From Candidatus Acidiferrum typicum (GTDB lineage: Bacteria > Acidobacteriota > Terriglobia > Acidiferrales > UBA7541): a stretch of DNA of 46,667 nt. The notes under the pieces are model-generated. The model made no database searches. It worked only from the letters and a program-made list of their open reading frames with translations, and had not been told where the DNA came from. The position numbers were made by a program, and so were the translations under genes. Position 1 is the stretch's first letter, and each line of letters starts with the position of its first letter. Below, in pieces: positions 15,139-24,806 of the stretch. Location of the stretch: contig DLMH01000163.1 in assembly GCA_002478115.1 (NCBI GenBank), positions 1 to 46,667 on the forward strand, read 5' to 3'.

Positions 15139-16047
15139 TTAACCGAATAAGCGATGGGAACTGGCTTTCTTCTTGATTGCTAAAGGCAGCAGCCACTCAT
15201 TGCGTCCCAAGATGACTCCCGCATACCGGGCGGCTTCGTAGCACAGCACGTAAGGCACCCGGTGCGCCGCGCGCTGTTCCAGCATGTACTTCATCTCGTT
15301 CCAGATGAAGCGCAGGCCGTCGGAACACATGCGATTTGTCTGTTGCGCGTCCCAAAGTTCCCGCCGGCGATATAAAACGCCGCTGTCGAAGTACTGCTGA
15401 AACGAGCGCAACAACGTGTAGTTGTGAGAGTGAAACACCGCGGCGTCTGGCTCATACGCAATCGAATAGCCTTGCCGCAGAACCTGAATCGCAAAGGAGA
15501 AATCCTCGTATGCATTTATGTCTTCGGGAAAAGGCATGCGGTGCCACACCTCCCGCCGAATGGCCGAGTTCACGTTTGAAAACTGGTAGAGCAGATATTT
15601 TCCCGTGCCATTGCCGTTGATATTCTTTACCAGCCTTTCCGTGCCGTAGCGGTGTTGCATGAAAAAGACCCGCTCCGGAGTTGCATCAGGCTTGGGCAAT
15701 TGCCGCCCGTAGACGGCGGCGATGCCCGCGTCGTCAAAGTTTCGCAGCAGCGCGCACAACCACCCGTTGTCGGCGGGAAACGCATCGCCCGAAAGGAAGA
15801 CCAGGTACTTGCCCGCACTCGCCGCGGCGCCAAGATTCCGCGCGCGCGCATGATGAAACTGGTCTTCTCCAATCTGAAGCAAGCGTGCTGGATACTTGCT
15901 TACGATATCCGTAGTCCGGTCCTTCGACCCGGAATCAATCACCACCACCTCGAACGGGAAATCCACCACTTGCGTGAAGACCCCTTCCAGGCAACGCCCG
16001 ATGTTGGCTTCTTCGTTCTTCGTCGGGATGATGATGCTGGCGATCAC
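15139..16047 (-). CDS. Family 2 glycosyltransferase
   Basis: This is a 302-residue GT-A fold enzyme. The N-terminal motif IIIPTKNEEANIGRCL, the nucleotide-binding VVIDSGSKDRT, and a metal-binding acidic site at FLSGDAFP (in place of the usual DxD) are visible, with an acceptor-side motif in NAYEDFSFA. It adds a sugar from a nucleotide donor to the lipid-linked repeat unit on the cytoplasmic side; donor and linkage are unknown. The C-terminal 80 residues are helical and basic, suggesting membrane association. It lies 9 bp after the upstream epimerase gene. Confidence 0.85.
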   Translation of the reverse strand: MIASIIIPTKNEEANIGRCLEGVFTQVVDFPFEVVVIDSGSKDRTTDIVSKYPARLLQIGEDQFHHARARNLGAAASAGKYLVFLSGDAFPADNGWLCALLRNFDDAGIAAVYGRQLPKPDATPERVFFMQHRYGTERLVKNINGNGTGKYLLYQFSNVNSAIRREVWHRMPFPEDINAYEDFSFAIQVLRQGYSIAYEPDAAVFHSHNYTLLRSFQQYFDSGVLYRRRELWDAQQTNRMCSDGLRFIWNEMKYMLEQRAAHRVPYVLCYEAARYAGVILGRNEWLLPLAIKKKASSHRLFG

Positions 16048-16056
16048 GGTGCCTCT

Positions 16057-17196
16057 CTAAACTGCTACGGCCCGCTTTTCCGACTCGCTTTCGGCGTTCT
16101 CGTAGGCGTGCGTCGCTTCTTCGAGTTGTTCGCTCGGAAGCGTTCGCAACCAATCGCACAAATCCGCGAATCCGTCTTCGGCCGAAAGAGACGGCTCCCA
16201 TCCCAGCAAGCGCTTCGCTTTGGAGATGTCCGCCCAGCCATGCCGCGCATCGCCTCGGCGGTACTGCCCCGTCAAGACAGGCCGGATCGCGCTCCCCAGC
16301 TTTTCGGAGATCAATTCGGCGATCCGATGCACGCTGAGCCCGACTCCATTCCCCAAATTGAAAACCTGATAATCCGCCGCTTCACACTCCATGGCGCGGA
16401 GATTGGCGCGGACCACGTCCCGCACGTGAATCACGTCCTTCAACTGCTGCCCGTCTTCATAGATTAGCGGGGTCTTTCCCGTAATCACGCGAGTGCCAAA
16501 CCGCGCGATCACCCCGGTGTACGGATTGGTCAATGACTGCCGCGGCCCGTAGACGCTAAAATATCGGAACGCCACAACGGGAATGCTGTAGAACCGCCCC
16601 ACCAGCATCGTCTCCAGCTCTTCATCCTGTTTGGTCAGGCCGTAAATCGTCAACGGCAGCAGCGGCCGGTCCTCCGCCATGGGCAGCGGCTTGGAGGGCG
16701 CGCCGCATTGCGGACATCGCATATCCCAGTCGTTTCGCACAAGCTGTTCGACGGGCCGGAGGAACGGGTAGTACACGCCATGCGCAGCGCACTCGTAAGT
16801 GCCTTCTCCCATCACCGTCATCGACGATGCCACGATCACTTTCTTGATCTTTTCCTTCCTCTCGATCGCCAGCTCCAGCAAATTCGCCGTGCCCAGGGAG
16901 TTCACCTCGACGAAGCGGCCGATGTCGATCATCGAAATTCCCGAGCCCACTGCGGCGGCGTGATGGAACACCACTTCGATGCCGTCCAACGCCTGCCTCA
17001 GCGCTTCCTTGTCCCGCACATCTCCTCGAATGTACTTGCACTTGGCGTTGGCGTACGCAGGCCACTTGGGCGGTTGCGGGTGCGCCGCCGGGTCAAGGTT
17101 GTCGAATGCCACCACCTCGTGGCCGCGTCCCACCAGCGCGTCTACCAGGTGCGACCCGATGAATCCCGCACCGCCCGTTACCAGCACTTTCGACAT
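16057..17196 (-). CDS. NAD-dependent sugar nucleotide epimerase, dTDP-rhamnose 4-epimerase-like, with Cys insert
   Basis: This is a 379-residue extended SDR: TGGAGFIG at 7-14, the active-site Ser region ASSMTVMGEG, and the catalytic YGLTK (Tyr185, Lys189). Between strand and catalytic Tyr is an unusual insert of about 50 residues with Cys136, Cys161 and Cys164 (RCPQCG), which may bind a metal. I recall a similar Cys-containing insert in dTDP-L-rhamnose 4-epimerases of the WbiB type, so a 4-epimerase is the best guess. The ATG at 17196 is preferred to the codon six residues earlier because GGGAGGG lies about 6 bases before it. It is followed 9 bp later by a glycosyltransferase. Confidence 0.82.
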   Translation of the reverse strand: MSKVLVTGGAGFIGSHLVDALVGRGHEVVAFDNLDPAAHPQPPKWPAYANAKCKYIRGDVRDKEALRQALDGIEVVFHHAAAVGSGISMIDIGRFVEVNSLGTANLLELAIERKEKIKKVIVASSMTVMGEGTYECAAHGVYYPFLRPVEQLVRNDWDMRCPQCGAPSKPLPMAEDRPLLPLTIYGLTKQDEELETMLVGRFYSIPVVAFRYFSVYGPRQSLTNPYTGVIARFGTRVITGKTPLIYEDGQQLKDVIHVRDVVRANLRAMECEAADYQVFNLGNGVGLSVHRIAELISEKLGSAIRPVLTGQYRRGDARHGWADISKAKRLLGWEPSLSAEDGFADLCDWLRTLPSEQLEEATHAYENAESESEKRAVAV

Positions 17197-17240
17197 TCCA
17201 ATCCCTCCCGACACAAAAACTGCCTCTGCACTTCAGTTTA

Positions 17241-18263
17241 TTAAGACGACTGGCGCGCTCGTAGCGCCGCGGCCGACGGCCCGCGCCACGCCGCCCTCAG
17301 CTTTTTCCACTTCGCGCCGAGCCAATTGCCTTGCATCATGGCGCGCAACTGCCCGTTCGTTAGCTTTCTTCGCCTTTGTATTTCGCGCCTCTTCCGCAGC
17401 ACGGAGGGCAACTGGCGAAGGACATCAATTTTGGCCTTCAAGAACGCCATCCCCGTGCCTAACTTGAAAAAATAGGCTGCGCTGCCCAGTTCATAGAGCA
17501 GCCGCTGCGGGACCCCAAGCAGCATCAGCCCCAGCGGCATGTTTTTCAGATGCACCAACTCGATATTGCGCTGGGAATAATAGGTTTTGCGCGCAGGGAG
17601 TTTGATAATCGTGGGTGAAGCATAGTGGTAGACAATCGCGCGCGGAATAAACATGCACTCGTAGCCCCGGAGCTGCGCCCGGAAGCTCAAGTCCATATCG
17701 TCAAACGTCATGAAGAAGTCCCGATCAAAAAAACCAATGTCGTCAAGCATGCTGCGCCGGTAAGCCGCCGCTCCCGCGCAAGCGCCAAAAACCTTGCGCG
17801 GCTCGCTCCATGCCGGCCCGTCGAGTTCGCCTCGCCCCAGCCCCATGCCCGTGCCGGCCTTGCTCAAATCGAAGCCGCAGATGTCAATTCGCTCGCGGTC
17901 CTCAAACTGCATCATCTTGCTGGCAAAAATCCCGGTGTTCGGATACTCCCGGCTCGCCTTGTGCGTCTCTTCCAGCCAGTGCGGGTCCGCCTCCGTGTCG
18001 TTGTTCAAAAGGACGATCACTTCTGCCTGCGCCCGCTCGTAGCCCGCGATGTTTCCCCCGGTGAATCCTCGGTTCTCCTTCAGCTCCACCAAGATCACCG
18101 AGGGAAAACCCGTCCGAACGTATTCGGTCGACCCGTCCGTCGAACCGTTGTCCACCAGAATCGTCTCGAAGTCCCGGAACGTCTGCCGCCGCAAAGCCGT
18201 CAGACACGTCTCCAGGAAATGCTTCCCGTTCCAATTCATCACGATGACGCTGATTTCAGGCAT
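17241..18263 (-). CDS. Family 2 glycosyltransferase (rhamnosyltransferase-like)
   Basis: This is a 340-residue GT2 enzyme. It opens ISVIVMNWNGKHFLETCL, continues with LVDNGSTDGS, the metal-binding VLLNNDTEAD, the acidic catalytic region MTFDDMDLSFR, and a basic, partly hydrophobic C-terminus that may contact the membrane. The WNG and DNGSTDGS motifs are common in rhamnosyl- and related transferases. The ATG at 18263 follows AAGGAAG at a suitable distance; a GTG six codons earlier is less likely. It is part of the continuous minus-strand operon, and donor and acceptor are unknown. Confidence 0.85.
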   Translation of the reverse strand: MPEISVIVMNWNGKHFLETCLTALRRQTFRDFETILVDNGSTDGSTEYVRTGFPSVILVELKENRGFTGGNIAGYERAQAEVIVLLNNDTEADPHWLEETHKASREYPNTGIFASKMMQFEDRERIDICGFDLSKAGTGMGLGRGELDGPAWSEPRKVFGACAGAAAYRRSMLDDIGFFDRDFFMTFDDMDLSFRAQLRGYECMFIPRAIVYHYASPTIIKLPARKTYYSQRNIELVHLKNMPLGLMLLGVPQRLLYELGSAAYFFKLGTGMAFLKAKIDVLRQLPSVLRKRREIQRRRKLTNGQLRAMMQGNWLGAKWKKLRAAWRGPSAAALRARQSS

Positions 18264-18360
18264 GGGAAAGCTTCCTTGCACAGCCGACTTTGCTTGGCGC
18301 AGGCGACCGAATGCCCTTCGATGTCGGGCTCAAATGAGCTGTACTGATCCTTGGCGCTCT

Positions 18361-19500
18361 TCAGCGTGCTGAACGCGAACCTACGGCTTCTTCCAGGATG
18401 GCCTCGAGACGGTCGGTGGCCGCATTCCAGGTGAGTGTGCTAGCCGTCCGCATCCCCTCCTCAGCCAGATCTCGGGCTTTTGATAGGTTCCCAACAAGTT
18501 CGAGGATCGCGTTTGCGAGCTGTTCGGGATCTTTGGCAGGGCGGACCAACGCGTTACGGCCATCGAACGCATAGTCCTCTGTGCCCGTACCAGTGACAAC
18601 CGCAGCGGCGCCAGAAGCCATAGCTTCAATCGGAGGGAGTGGAAAGCTCTCGTGCCACGAGGGCATGAACACGATGTGCGCGCTAGAATAGAGTTCACCA
18701 AGGCCTTCGCCAAACAGCCGGCCAACAAACGTGGCCGGGACATCGATATTCCCCAACGGTTGTCCACCATACACAAGCCATTCCACACGGTCTTTTCCGA
18801 CCGTGGAGAATACCCTCTTCATTGCTTCTACCGCGTCCTGCCACCCTTTGAACGGTATCGGCGAGTAGTACGTAACCACCCTGACTTTGTGCGGATTTGC
18901 GAATTTGGACTGGAGCCCGGTCCGCGGATGGAAAATCTGCGTGTCAACGCCGGGAAGCAGCAACCAACTGTCCCGCCCTACTCGCTGGCGGACGGTCTCT
19001 TTCAGCCAACTGCAATTTGCCATCAGAACTAGTGGCAGGCGATACGTGAGACAGGCCATTTGCCGCCGAACTTCGTCGGCAAAGAAAACTTCTTCCCAGT
19101 GCTGCATGTGATAGAGCGGAACCGTTTTCTCGGAAAGAACAAAGTTGGCGTACGCCGTCCAGCACATCGTCGCAATGGTAACGTCTGAGCACTTCCAATT
19201 GCGTATGAGAGCCTGACTCAGACGCGAAAGACGAAGCAGGGCAGCGGTCGGGAATTGCCCTTGGAGTCTCTCGACTGGTAGATATCTTTTTGCAAGACTC
19301 TTCCCGAGACCAAGGAACCCTCGCGGCTGGGCCAGCTGAGTTGCCGCCCGCGCGGAAAATCCGGCTTGCCAGCGCACTCTTCCTTGCGGCGTGATTGCGT
19401 GGACGTTATGTCCGCGTTCGCACAGCTTATCCATAAAGTTGTACAGCACCATGCTTCCGCCCGTATGGCCCCATCCTGGAAGGAAGTAACTGATCCTCAT
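18361..19500 (-). CDS. Family 4 glycosyltransferase
   Basis: This is a 379-residue GT-B enzyme. The N-terminal half has the donor-independent Rossmann fold opening YFLPGWGHTGGS, and the C-terminal GT4 domain has the loop VVTYYSPIPFKGWQDAVEA and the signature PSWHESFPLPPIEAMASGAA, with the E-x7-E pair that contacts the nucleotide sugar. It retains anomeric configuration and likely extends the lipid-linked oligosaccharide. Its ATG overlaps the stop of the upstream FAD enzyme (ATGA). The gap to the next gene is about 100 bp. Confidence 0.88.
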   Translation of the reverse strand: MRISYFLPGWGHTGGSMVLYNFMDKLCERGHNVHAITPQGRVRWQAGFSARAATQLAQPRGFLGLGKSLAKRYLPVERLQGQFPTAALLRLSRLSQALIRNWKCSDVTIATMCWTAYANFVLSEKTVPLYHMQHWEEVFFADEVRRQMACLTYRLPLVLMANCSWLKETVRQRVGRDSWLLLPGVDTQIFHPRTGLQSKFANPHKVRVVTYYSPIPFKGWQDAVEAMKRVFSTVGKDRVEWLVYGGQPLGNIDVPATFVGRLFGEGLGELYSSAHIVFMPSWHESFPLPPIEAMASGAAAVVTGTGTEDYAFDGRNALVRPAKDPEQLANAILELVGNLSKARDLAEEGMRTASTLTWNAATDRLEAILEEAVGSRSAR

Positions 19501-20846
19501 GATGCGCTCACCGTGATCTCGCGATAGGCAGCGTTACTCGCAGCGGCTCCGGCGAGTAGACCGTCCCGAATCGAATCTGCAATGCCTTGGAAAACCCAGC
19601 GGGCATATCTTCCCACGGGATAAATGCCTTGCTTTTCGAGGGTCTGGAGTGCGAGTTGCTTCCAGTTGGAACCTGGCCGCGACCAGGTGTAAGCAACATC
19701 GATCCAGGTCGGGTCGATAGTTTCGACCTCTGCAATCCAGCCCCACTGCTGCAGCTGCTCGACCACATGCTGGGAAAGTTCACTCACCTCGGACGAGGAA
19801 GGTCTCTGGCCTTCAGCGAAGGCCTTCTCCACGTAGATGCTCACACGCTCTCGCGCTTTGCGCGCCGAAGCAGGCAGAAACGACGCATCCACGTTGCTGT
19901 AGAACCCTACACGATGAAAGCCGCAATTGCTGTGGGGTACGTAAACCCAATGGTCCTCTGGACACGTGGGGCCGCGATGAGCCCCCAGGTTGATTACGAG
20001 GACTGACGGGGAGGGGCCCGAGGCGGCCTCGACCGAGAGTCCGGTCAAATCCATCATACGGTTCAGCGGAAGTGTCGAGAGCAATTGTTCGTATCTGGCT
20101 CCGCTGCCGTCGGCAAAGAAAACTTCGCGTCGACGTGCATCGATCTGCGCTACTCTTTTTCCATATCGGATATCGCTGCGCGAGGCGATGCGCTGGGTCA
20201 ACGCGTTGAGCCCCTCGGCGGGATAAACAAAACGCGTGTTGTAACCCACGGGGCGACTGTGGTTAAAGGCTCCCTCAATGGCCAGGGATAGGTTTACCGG
20301 CGACTTATAAGCATCTTGAGGAGCAATGGATTTCCAGAGTCCGGCCGTGTACAACTCATGAAAAGGACCGAAGAAGAGATCGTACAGCGTCCGCCCAAAA
20401 TTGGCCTCAAGCCACTCCGCCATGGTTTGAGCTCGGTGGTTGTGGGCGGCCCCGGCCATCTCGCGGAGCGCTTTTTCTATGATTTCAGGATCGAGATACT
20501 TCAAGTTGTTCTGCAGGGGATAAGGCACGAACATCCCGCGATCCGGAAAGTAAACTGATGAACGTCGGTCATAGCTTTTTAGAGGAGTAAGCGACTCGAT
20601 AAACTGCAGGATGAGTGCGTCGCCTCCAAAGATCCAATGTCCTCCACCCACTTCAAAGCGGTAAGCTTCCCCATCGTCGGGCGGTGAGTGAAGGCGCGTC
20701 TTGTTCCCTGGTCGCAGGTAATAAGAGGAGCAGATCCCTCCTGGTGCTTCCTCCGCCTCATAGACTGGCAGCCCCGAAACCCAGCCGGCCGCTAGGCCGG
20801 TCACGCCTGCTCCCAGAATCAACATCTTCGTTGACGACTGTTTCAT
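19497..20846 (-). CDS. FAD-dependent oxidoreductase, amine oxidase / UDP-galactopyranose mutase-like fold
   Basis: This is a 449-residue flavoprotein with the dinucleotide motif GAGVTGLAAGW near 12-22, an acidic ribose contact in VYEAEEAPGG, and the FAD-region sequence EVGGGHWIFGG. This resembles the protoporphyrinogen oxidase/amine oxidase superfamily and UDP-galactopyranose mutase-like proteins found in polysaccharide loci. It may act on a sugar nucleotide or a lipid-linked intermediate; the substrate is unknown. The frame extends to 20906, but the ATG at 20846 has AAGAGG nine bases upstream. An ATG three codons earlier lies right on that ribosome-binding site, so it is unlikely. It is translationally coupled to the GT4 gene. 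Confidence 0.78.
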   Translation of the reverse strand: MKQSSTKMLILGAGVTGLAAGWVSGLPVYEAEEAPGGICSSYYLRPGNKTRLHSPPDDGEAYRFEVGGGHWIFGGDALILQFIESLTPLKSYDRRSSVYFPDRGMFVPYPLQNNLKYLDPEIIEKALREMAGAAHNHRAQTMAEWLEANFGRTLYDLFFGPFHELYTAGLWKSIAPQDAYKSPVNLSLAIEGAFNHSRPVGYNTRFVYPAEGLNALTQRIASRSDIRYGKRVAQIDARRREVFFADGSGARYEQLLSTLPLNRMMDLTGLSVEAASGPSPSVLVINLGAHRGPTCPEDHWVYVPHSNCGFHRVGFYSNVDASFLPASARKARERVSIYVEKAFAEGQRPSSSEVSELSQHVVEQLQQWGWIAEVETIDPTWIDVAYTWSRPGSNWKQLALQTLEKQGIYPVGRYARWVFQGIADSIRDGLLAGAAASNAAYREITVSAS

Positions 20847-20906
20847 TTTTGGCATCCTCTTAAAATCAGCAGTGCGGGTCGAGCAATGCGTGTGTAATTC
20901 GTGCAT

Positions 20907-22247
20907 TCATTCCACAGATTCGCCAGGAAATGACGAGCCGGCTACAACTGAAATGCCTTCCGATCGGACGGCTGCTTTCGCCGAGTGCGAAAGAAGTCCA
21001 ACCCCTTTTCTGCGCAGCCAGAGGTACATCATCGTTGTGACAAGAATCTCGGAAATGGCAACCGCAGCAGCCATGCCCAGGTGCGCATAACGGGGTGCAA
21101 GAACAATGGCCAAGACCACATTGACTCCCCCGGCAGCCAGGATGATGGCGTTGAAGGCGTAATCCATCCCCAGCGGAAGCATCCATTGCATACCCAGGAC
21201 GTTGCTCAGTCCCACGAAAACACACAGCAAAGCGAGGATACGTACTGCGGCGATGGCCGGCAGGAACTGTGGTCCAAGAAGCACGTGGACCAGCACGGGT
21301 GCGGCAGTGAAGAGCACGGCCGCCATCAGAAGCCCCCCCGCCCCCATTACAACCAGGGCGTGTCGGGCAAGCCCCCGAGCTTCGTCGCGACTGTGTTGAA
21401 CCAGATAACTGAGCCGTGGGAATAGCGCTTGGCTGATGGGGTCAAAAAGGCTGAGGAACGCACCACTGATCTTTTGTGCGCCGGCGTAATAGCCCACGAA
21501 CTGGGGCGTGACGAACAGCCCGAGGATGAAACAATTCCCAACCGTGTACAAGCTCACCGAGCTTTTGAAGAGGAACATCGTCCAGCCCATGCGCAGCGAC
21601 TCAAAAACGTTGGCCCGGGTCGGAAAGCCGACCGGAATCCCCTGGTAAGCCAAGCCGAGTCCAGCGACGACAGCCAGCAGTGCGCCACTGCCTTGGAGCG
21701 CCACGACTTTCCACCCATCGCTTGGGGAATGAATCAACAGAAAAGTCCCGGCGGCAACGAGCAATTTCGCGGTGACGTCGAGCGTCGCGGCCACCTTCAT
21801 CCGTTCCATCCCTTGGAACAGCCAAAGCAGGCTGAACGACTGTGCAATCGCGGCGAACGTCGCCGCCCAAAGCAGCGCTGGGTGCTGACGGAACTGCGGC
21901 ACCCAGATCCCCGCTAACCAGCTCAACGAAACACAAAAGACAGCAAGCAAGCATTTGGCTCCTGTGACTCCGGCTAAAATCTCGGCGATTCTCTCTCCAT
22001 TGTTGTGCGCGCGTGCGACCTCGCGCGTGGCCGAAAGATTGAATCCATACTCTACGACCAGTGTCAGGTACATCGAAAAGCCTTGGGCAAATGCTACTTC
22101 TCCCCAACCCGAGGGCGTGAGGGTCCGGGCCAGGTACGGCACGACGATCAGTGGCAACAGGTATCGAGCAATGTACACCCCATAGAGCGTGAGCACGTTG
22201 CGGACGAGATGGCTGCGGTACCAACGTTCAAGCTGGTGGCTTTGCAT
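20907..22247 (-). CDS. Wzx-like oligosaccharide flippase
   Basis: This is a 446-residue integral membrane protein with about 12 hydrophobic segments in the MOP/polysaccharide transporter pattern. The N-terminal VYIARYLLPLIVVPYLARTL matches Wzx/RfbX proteins, as do basic cytoplasmic loops such as LSATREVARA. It would move the undecaprenyl-linked repeat unit from the cytoplasmic to the periplasmic face of the inner membrane. It precedes the FAD gene by 60 bp and follows the Wzy-like gene by 157 bp. Its presence with Wzy, Wzz and an SLBB exporter indicates a Wzy-dependent pathway. Confidence 0.88.
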   Translation of the reverse strand: MQSHQLERWYRSHLVRNVLTLYGVYIARYLLPLIVVPYLARTLTPSGWGEVAFAQGFSMYLTLVVEYGFNLSATREVARAHNNGERIAEILAGVTGAKCLLAVFCVSLSWLAGIWVPQFRQHPALLWAATFAAIAQSFSLLWLFQGMERMKVAATLDVTAKLLVAAGTFLLIHSPSDGWKVVALQGSGALLAVVAGLGLAYQGIPVGFPTRANVFESLRMGWTMFLFKSSVSLYTVGNCFILGLFVTPQFVGYYAGAQKISGAFLSLFDPISQALFPRLSYLVQHSRDEARGLARHALVVMGAGGLLMAAVLFTAAPVLVHVLLGPQFLPAIAAVRILALLCVFVGLSNVLGMQWMLPLGMDYAFNAIILAAGGVNVVLAIVLAPRYAHLGMAAAVAISEILVTTMMYLWLRRKGVGLLSHSAKAAVRSEGISVVAGSSFPGESVE

Positions 22248-22404
22248 CGTGGTTTAATGGCGTCTATTCGAGTGGATCCCGAAGACAAGACCGCAGCGGG
22301 CGATATCGATCCCGGCCACCTGTGCGCTGGCCAGAGCGCCCAGCACGAACCTGGCAACAATGGCATTGTTCCAGTGGACGCGTTCCTTTTCGGGTCCTTC
22401 GACA

Positions 22405-23862
22405 TCAGATGGTGGTACCAGTCCGCACCAAATTTGAAACCACTCTAGGGCTTCTTCGGCTGAAGCCCTCCGCCGCGAAAAGCGCGCCAATGAGGAACCA
22501 GTAGATTTCGGCAACTTTGGAAAGAGTGAACACGTCGGTGAAGACAGCGTTGATCAGCAAACCTACGGTACTGGCGAAGATGCCACAGGCGAAGATTCGT
22601 ACCATCGGCGAGGAATTCACATCACGGAATAGGAGATAAAGTGTTGTTAAAACGATGCGGACAACCCACAAGAACGCCACCAGTCCCACAATCCCAGTCA
22701 TCCCCAATATGAAAACGTAGAAGCCATCAATCCCTATCCCCTCGCCCCTCAGTGAGCCCAGCCCAGTGCCAATGAACGGAGATCGCATGAAGGAGTGCCA
22801 CGCGGGAACCCACGACTCCTGGAACCGACTCGTAAGGCTTGGGGCCTGACTACCAAAATCCAACAGTTCGTTCAGCCGATCGGCAAATCCCTCAAGGAAA
22901 AGTGCGGGTACAATGGCCAGCGGAACAAGGGCCATAGTCAACCTGCGGCGGCCTGTTAGCCATAACGCCATCCCGAGACCGAGCGCCAATCCGACCAACG
23001 CCCCACGAGAGTAGGTAAGATACATGCACAACAGCGATAGAGCGAACAGGAAAAAGTATGCAGCCCTTGCGAAGCTGGAGATCGTTTCTTCCAACGCCAG
23101 CAGCAGGAAGGTAGGCATCACGACCACGTAAAATCCTGCCAGATCAACGGCACCAGCAAACGTCGCAGCGAGCCTGTCGCTGCCAAACCCCTCCGTAAGA
23201 AAATAGACGAGGACGAGGTCTCCGCTCATATGGGACGCGTTGAAAACGGGGACCAACCCAAATTCCTGCAGCATCGCATAAGCGTCGACGGCGAGGCAGG
23301 CGGCAGCAAGGGCTACTATGAGCTTATCCAGGTCCGCGTGATTGCGAATCAAGGCAAAACTGATCAGAGCGACGCTGAAGTACTCTACGAGCCGAAAGAA
23401 GAACAGAAATCCTGTCTCCGTATCCACCGACCCGAGAATCGCGACACCGAAAGCGGTGGACAGCGCGCAGCAGAAGAGAAAAACCAACACGGGTTTCAGA
23501 AAGTCGAGCGGGAGCCCTGTCCCTGGCCTGAAAACCCGGCGGAGAAGCACGACCGCCAAGAAAGCAACGATACAGAAGTCCTCAAGCCTGATGGAGACCA
23601 GGAATCCGCGCATTGGCACCAGGGGTAACTTTGGCCACAAGGGGATTAAAAACAGAAAGCAGTATATGAGAGACATCGGGCGGAAAAGCCAGAAAAAGGG
23701 TAGCGTTACACCGGCGGCTACTACGAAAACCATGTAGTTGTGGCTTAACTCGGCGAATCCGAAGAGGAGAATCAGGCCAGTGAGGCCGACCGCTACGGCG
23801 AAAGCGCGCCAACTCGGTGCCCACGAAAGACGGCTATCGATGCTGCTTAATTCGTTACCCAC
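22405..23862 (-). CDS. Wzy-like polymerase / O-antigen ligase family membrane protein
   Basis: This is a 485-residue protein with about 11-12 membrane segments and a large periplasmic loop (about 325-375) containing SLTSRFQESWVPAWHSFMRSP and GTGLGS, the pattern of the O-antigen ligase (Wzy_C) family. In this setting, polymerisation of flipped repeat units in the periplasm is more likely than ligation to lipid A. The GTG at 23862 is chosen because GAGGA lies five bases upstream and the resulting overlap with the FkbM gene stop is short (16 bp); a TTG at 23898 is an alternative. Confidence 0.8.
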   Translation of the reverse strand: MGNELSSIDSRLSWAPSWRAFAVAVGLTGLILLFGFAELSHNYMVFVVAAGVTLPFFWLFRPMSLIYCFLFLIPLWPKLPLVPMRGFLVSIRLEDFCIVAFLAVVLLRRVFRPGTGLPLDFLKPVLVFLFCCALSTAFGVAILGSVDTETGFLFFFRLVEYFSVALISFALIRNHADLDKLIVALAAACLAVDAYAMLQEFGLVPVFNASHMSGDLVLVYFLTEGFGSDRLAATFAGAVDLAGFYVVVMPTFLLLALEETISSFARAAYFFLFALSLLCMYLTYSRGALVGLALGLGMALWLTGRRRLTMALVPLAIVPALFLEGFADRLNELLDFGSQAPSLTSRFQESWVPAWHSFMRSPFIGTGLGSLRGEGIGIDGFYVFILGMTGIVGLVAFLWVVRIVLTTLYLLFRDVNSSPMVRIFACGIFASTVGLLINAVFTDVFTLSKVAEIYWFLIGALFAAEGFSRRSPRVVSNLVRTGTTI

Positions 23863-24806
23863 TGATTTCCTCTTCTTGTAAGCTGCGCGTTCTCGCAAAG
23901 GAGATTTGTGCCGCCTCTGTCCTGTAGGATCTGGATGAGCCCCGAAAATCCGCTGGGGTTTAGCGGCTTCGGCTCCACTTCTCCTTCGATTGTGTAGAGC
24001 GAGAACCCCGCGTCCGCGAGTTCCTGCAAAAACTCCTGCGGGTCACAGCCCGCCGCCCTTAGCGAGGGAGGGCTGAACTCCGTGATGATATGTCGCACGC
24101 CGCACTTCTCGAAAGTTTGCTTCATCCCCGCCAGGGCTGCGTGTTCCGCGCCCTCGATGTCCATCTTGATCAAGTCGACCCGCGGCCAGCCGCATGCCTC
24201 TAGAAAATCGTCAAGGCGCGTGGTCTCCACCTCCGGGCTGTCCGCCTCCCAGGGGATTTCTCCCGCAAACAGGCTGTTCCGGTCGCTCCCCTTGGGATTT
24301 ACCAGGAGCTTGTGGACGCCCGTTTTATCGGACACCGCCTTGCGTACCGCATGAATGTTCTTGTACCCGTTCAATGCAATGTTTCGCTGCAGATGCTGGA
24401 AGCTCGCCGGAAACGGTTCGAAGGCGTACACGGTTCCAGCCGGACCGACGCAGCTTGCCCCAATCAGCGAGAAGTACCCCGCGTGCGCTCCGATGTCCAT
24501 CACGGTCATCCCCGGCTGCAACAACCGCCGGAAGAGCTTCGTCGTTTCCGGCTCGTAGCGGTCCAACACCAATTCCAGCGTCGATCGGAAAGAACCCTTC
24601 GCGCCAACCCGGCAGTCTATCTGTTGCCCTTGCACCCTCATCGGCCGGCGTTTTATCTCAAAATACACCGCCAAGCCGAACTGCCCGACGGCATTTAATC
24701 CTGCAACCACCGACCTCCCCAGCCTGGACCGCCTTAACCCCGTGCCGCGGATCATGTCCTCGGCCGCACCAAAACACCGCGACGAAAATGCGTGCATCAT
24801 TCCCAT
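23847..24806 (-). CDS. FkbM family methyltransferase
   Basis: This is a 319-residue protein with a class I SAM-dependent methyltransferase domain at about 75-290: motif I VMDIGAHAGYFSL, acidic AFEPFPASFQHL, and the FkbM-type LIKMDIEGAEHAAL. FkbM proteins often O-methylate sugars in surface polysaccharides or glycolipids, so this one probably decorates the polymer; the site is unknown. The N-terminal 70 residues are basic and may contact the membrane. Its start overlaps the NusG-like gene by 10 bases and its stop overlaps the Wzy-like start, so all three are probably coupled. Confidence 0.85.
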   Translation of the reverse strand: MGMMHAFSSRCFGAAEDMIRGTGLRRSRLGRSVVAGLNAVGQFGLAVYFEIKRRPMRVQGQQIDCRVGAKGSFRSTLELVLDRYEPETTKLFRRLLQPGMTVMDIGAHAGYFSLIGASCVGPAGTVYAFEPFPASFQHLQRNIALNGYKNIHAVRKAVSDKTGVHKLLVNPKGSDRNSLFAGEIPWEADSPEVETTRLDDFLEACGWPRVDLIKMDIEGAEHAALAGMKQTFEKCGVRHIITEFSPPSLRAAGCDPQEFLQELADAGFSLYTIEGEVEPKPLNPSGFSGLIQILQDRGGTNLLCENAQLTRRGNQWVTN

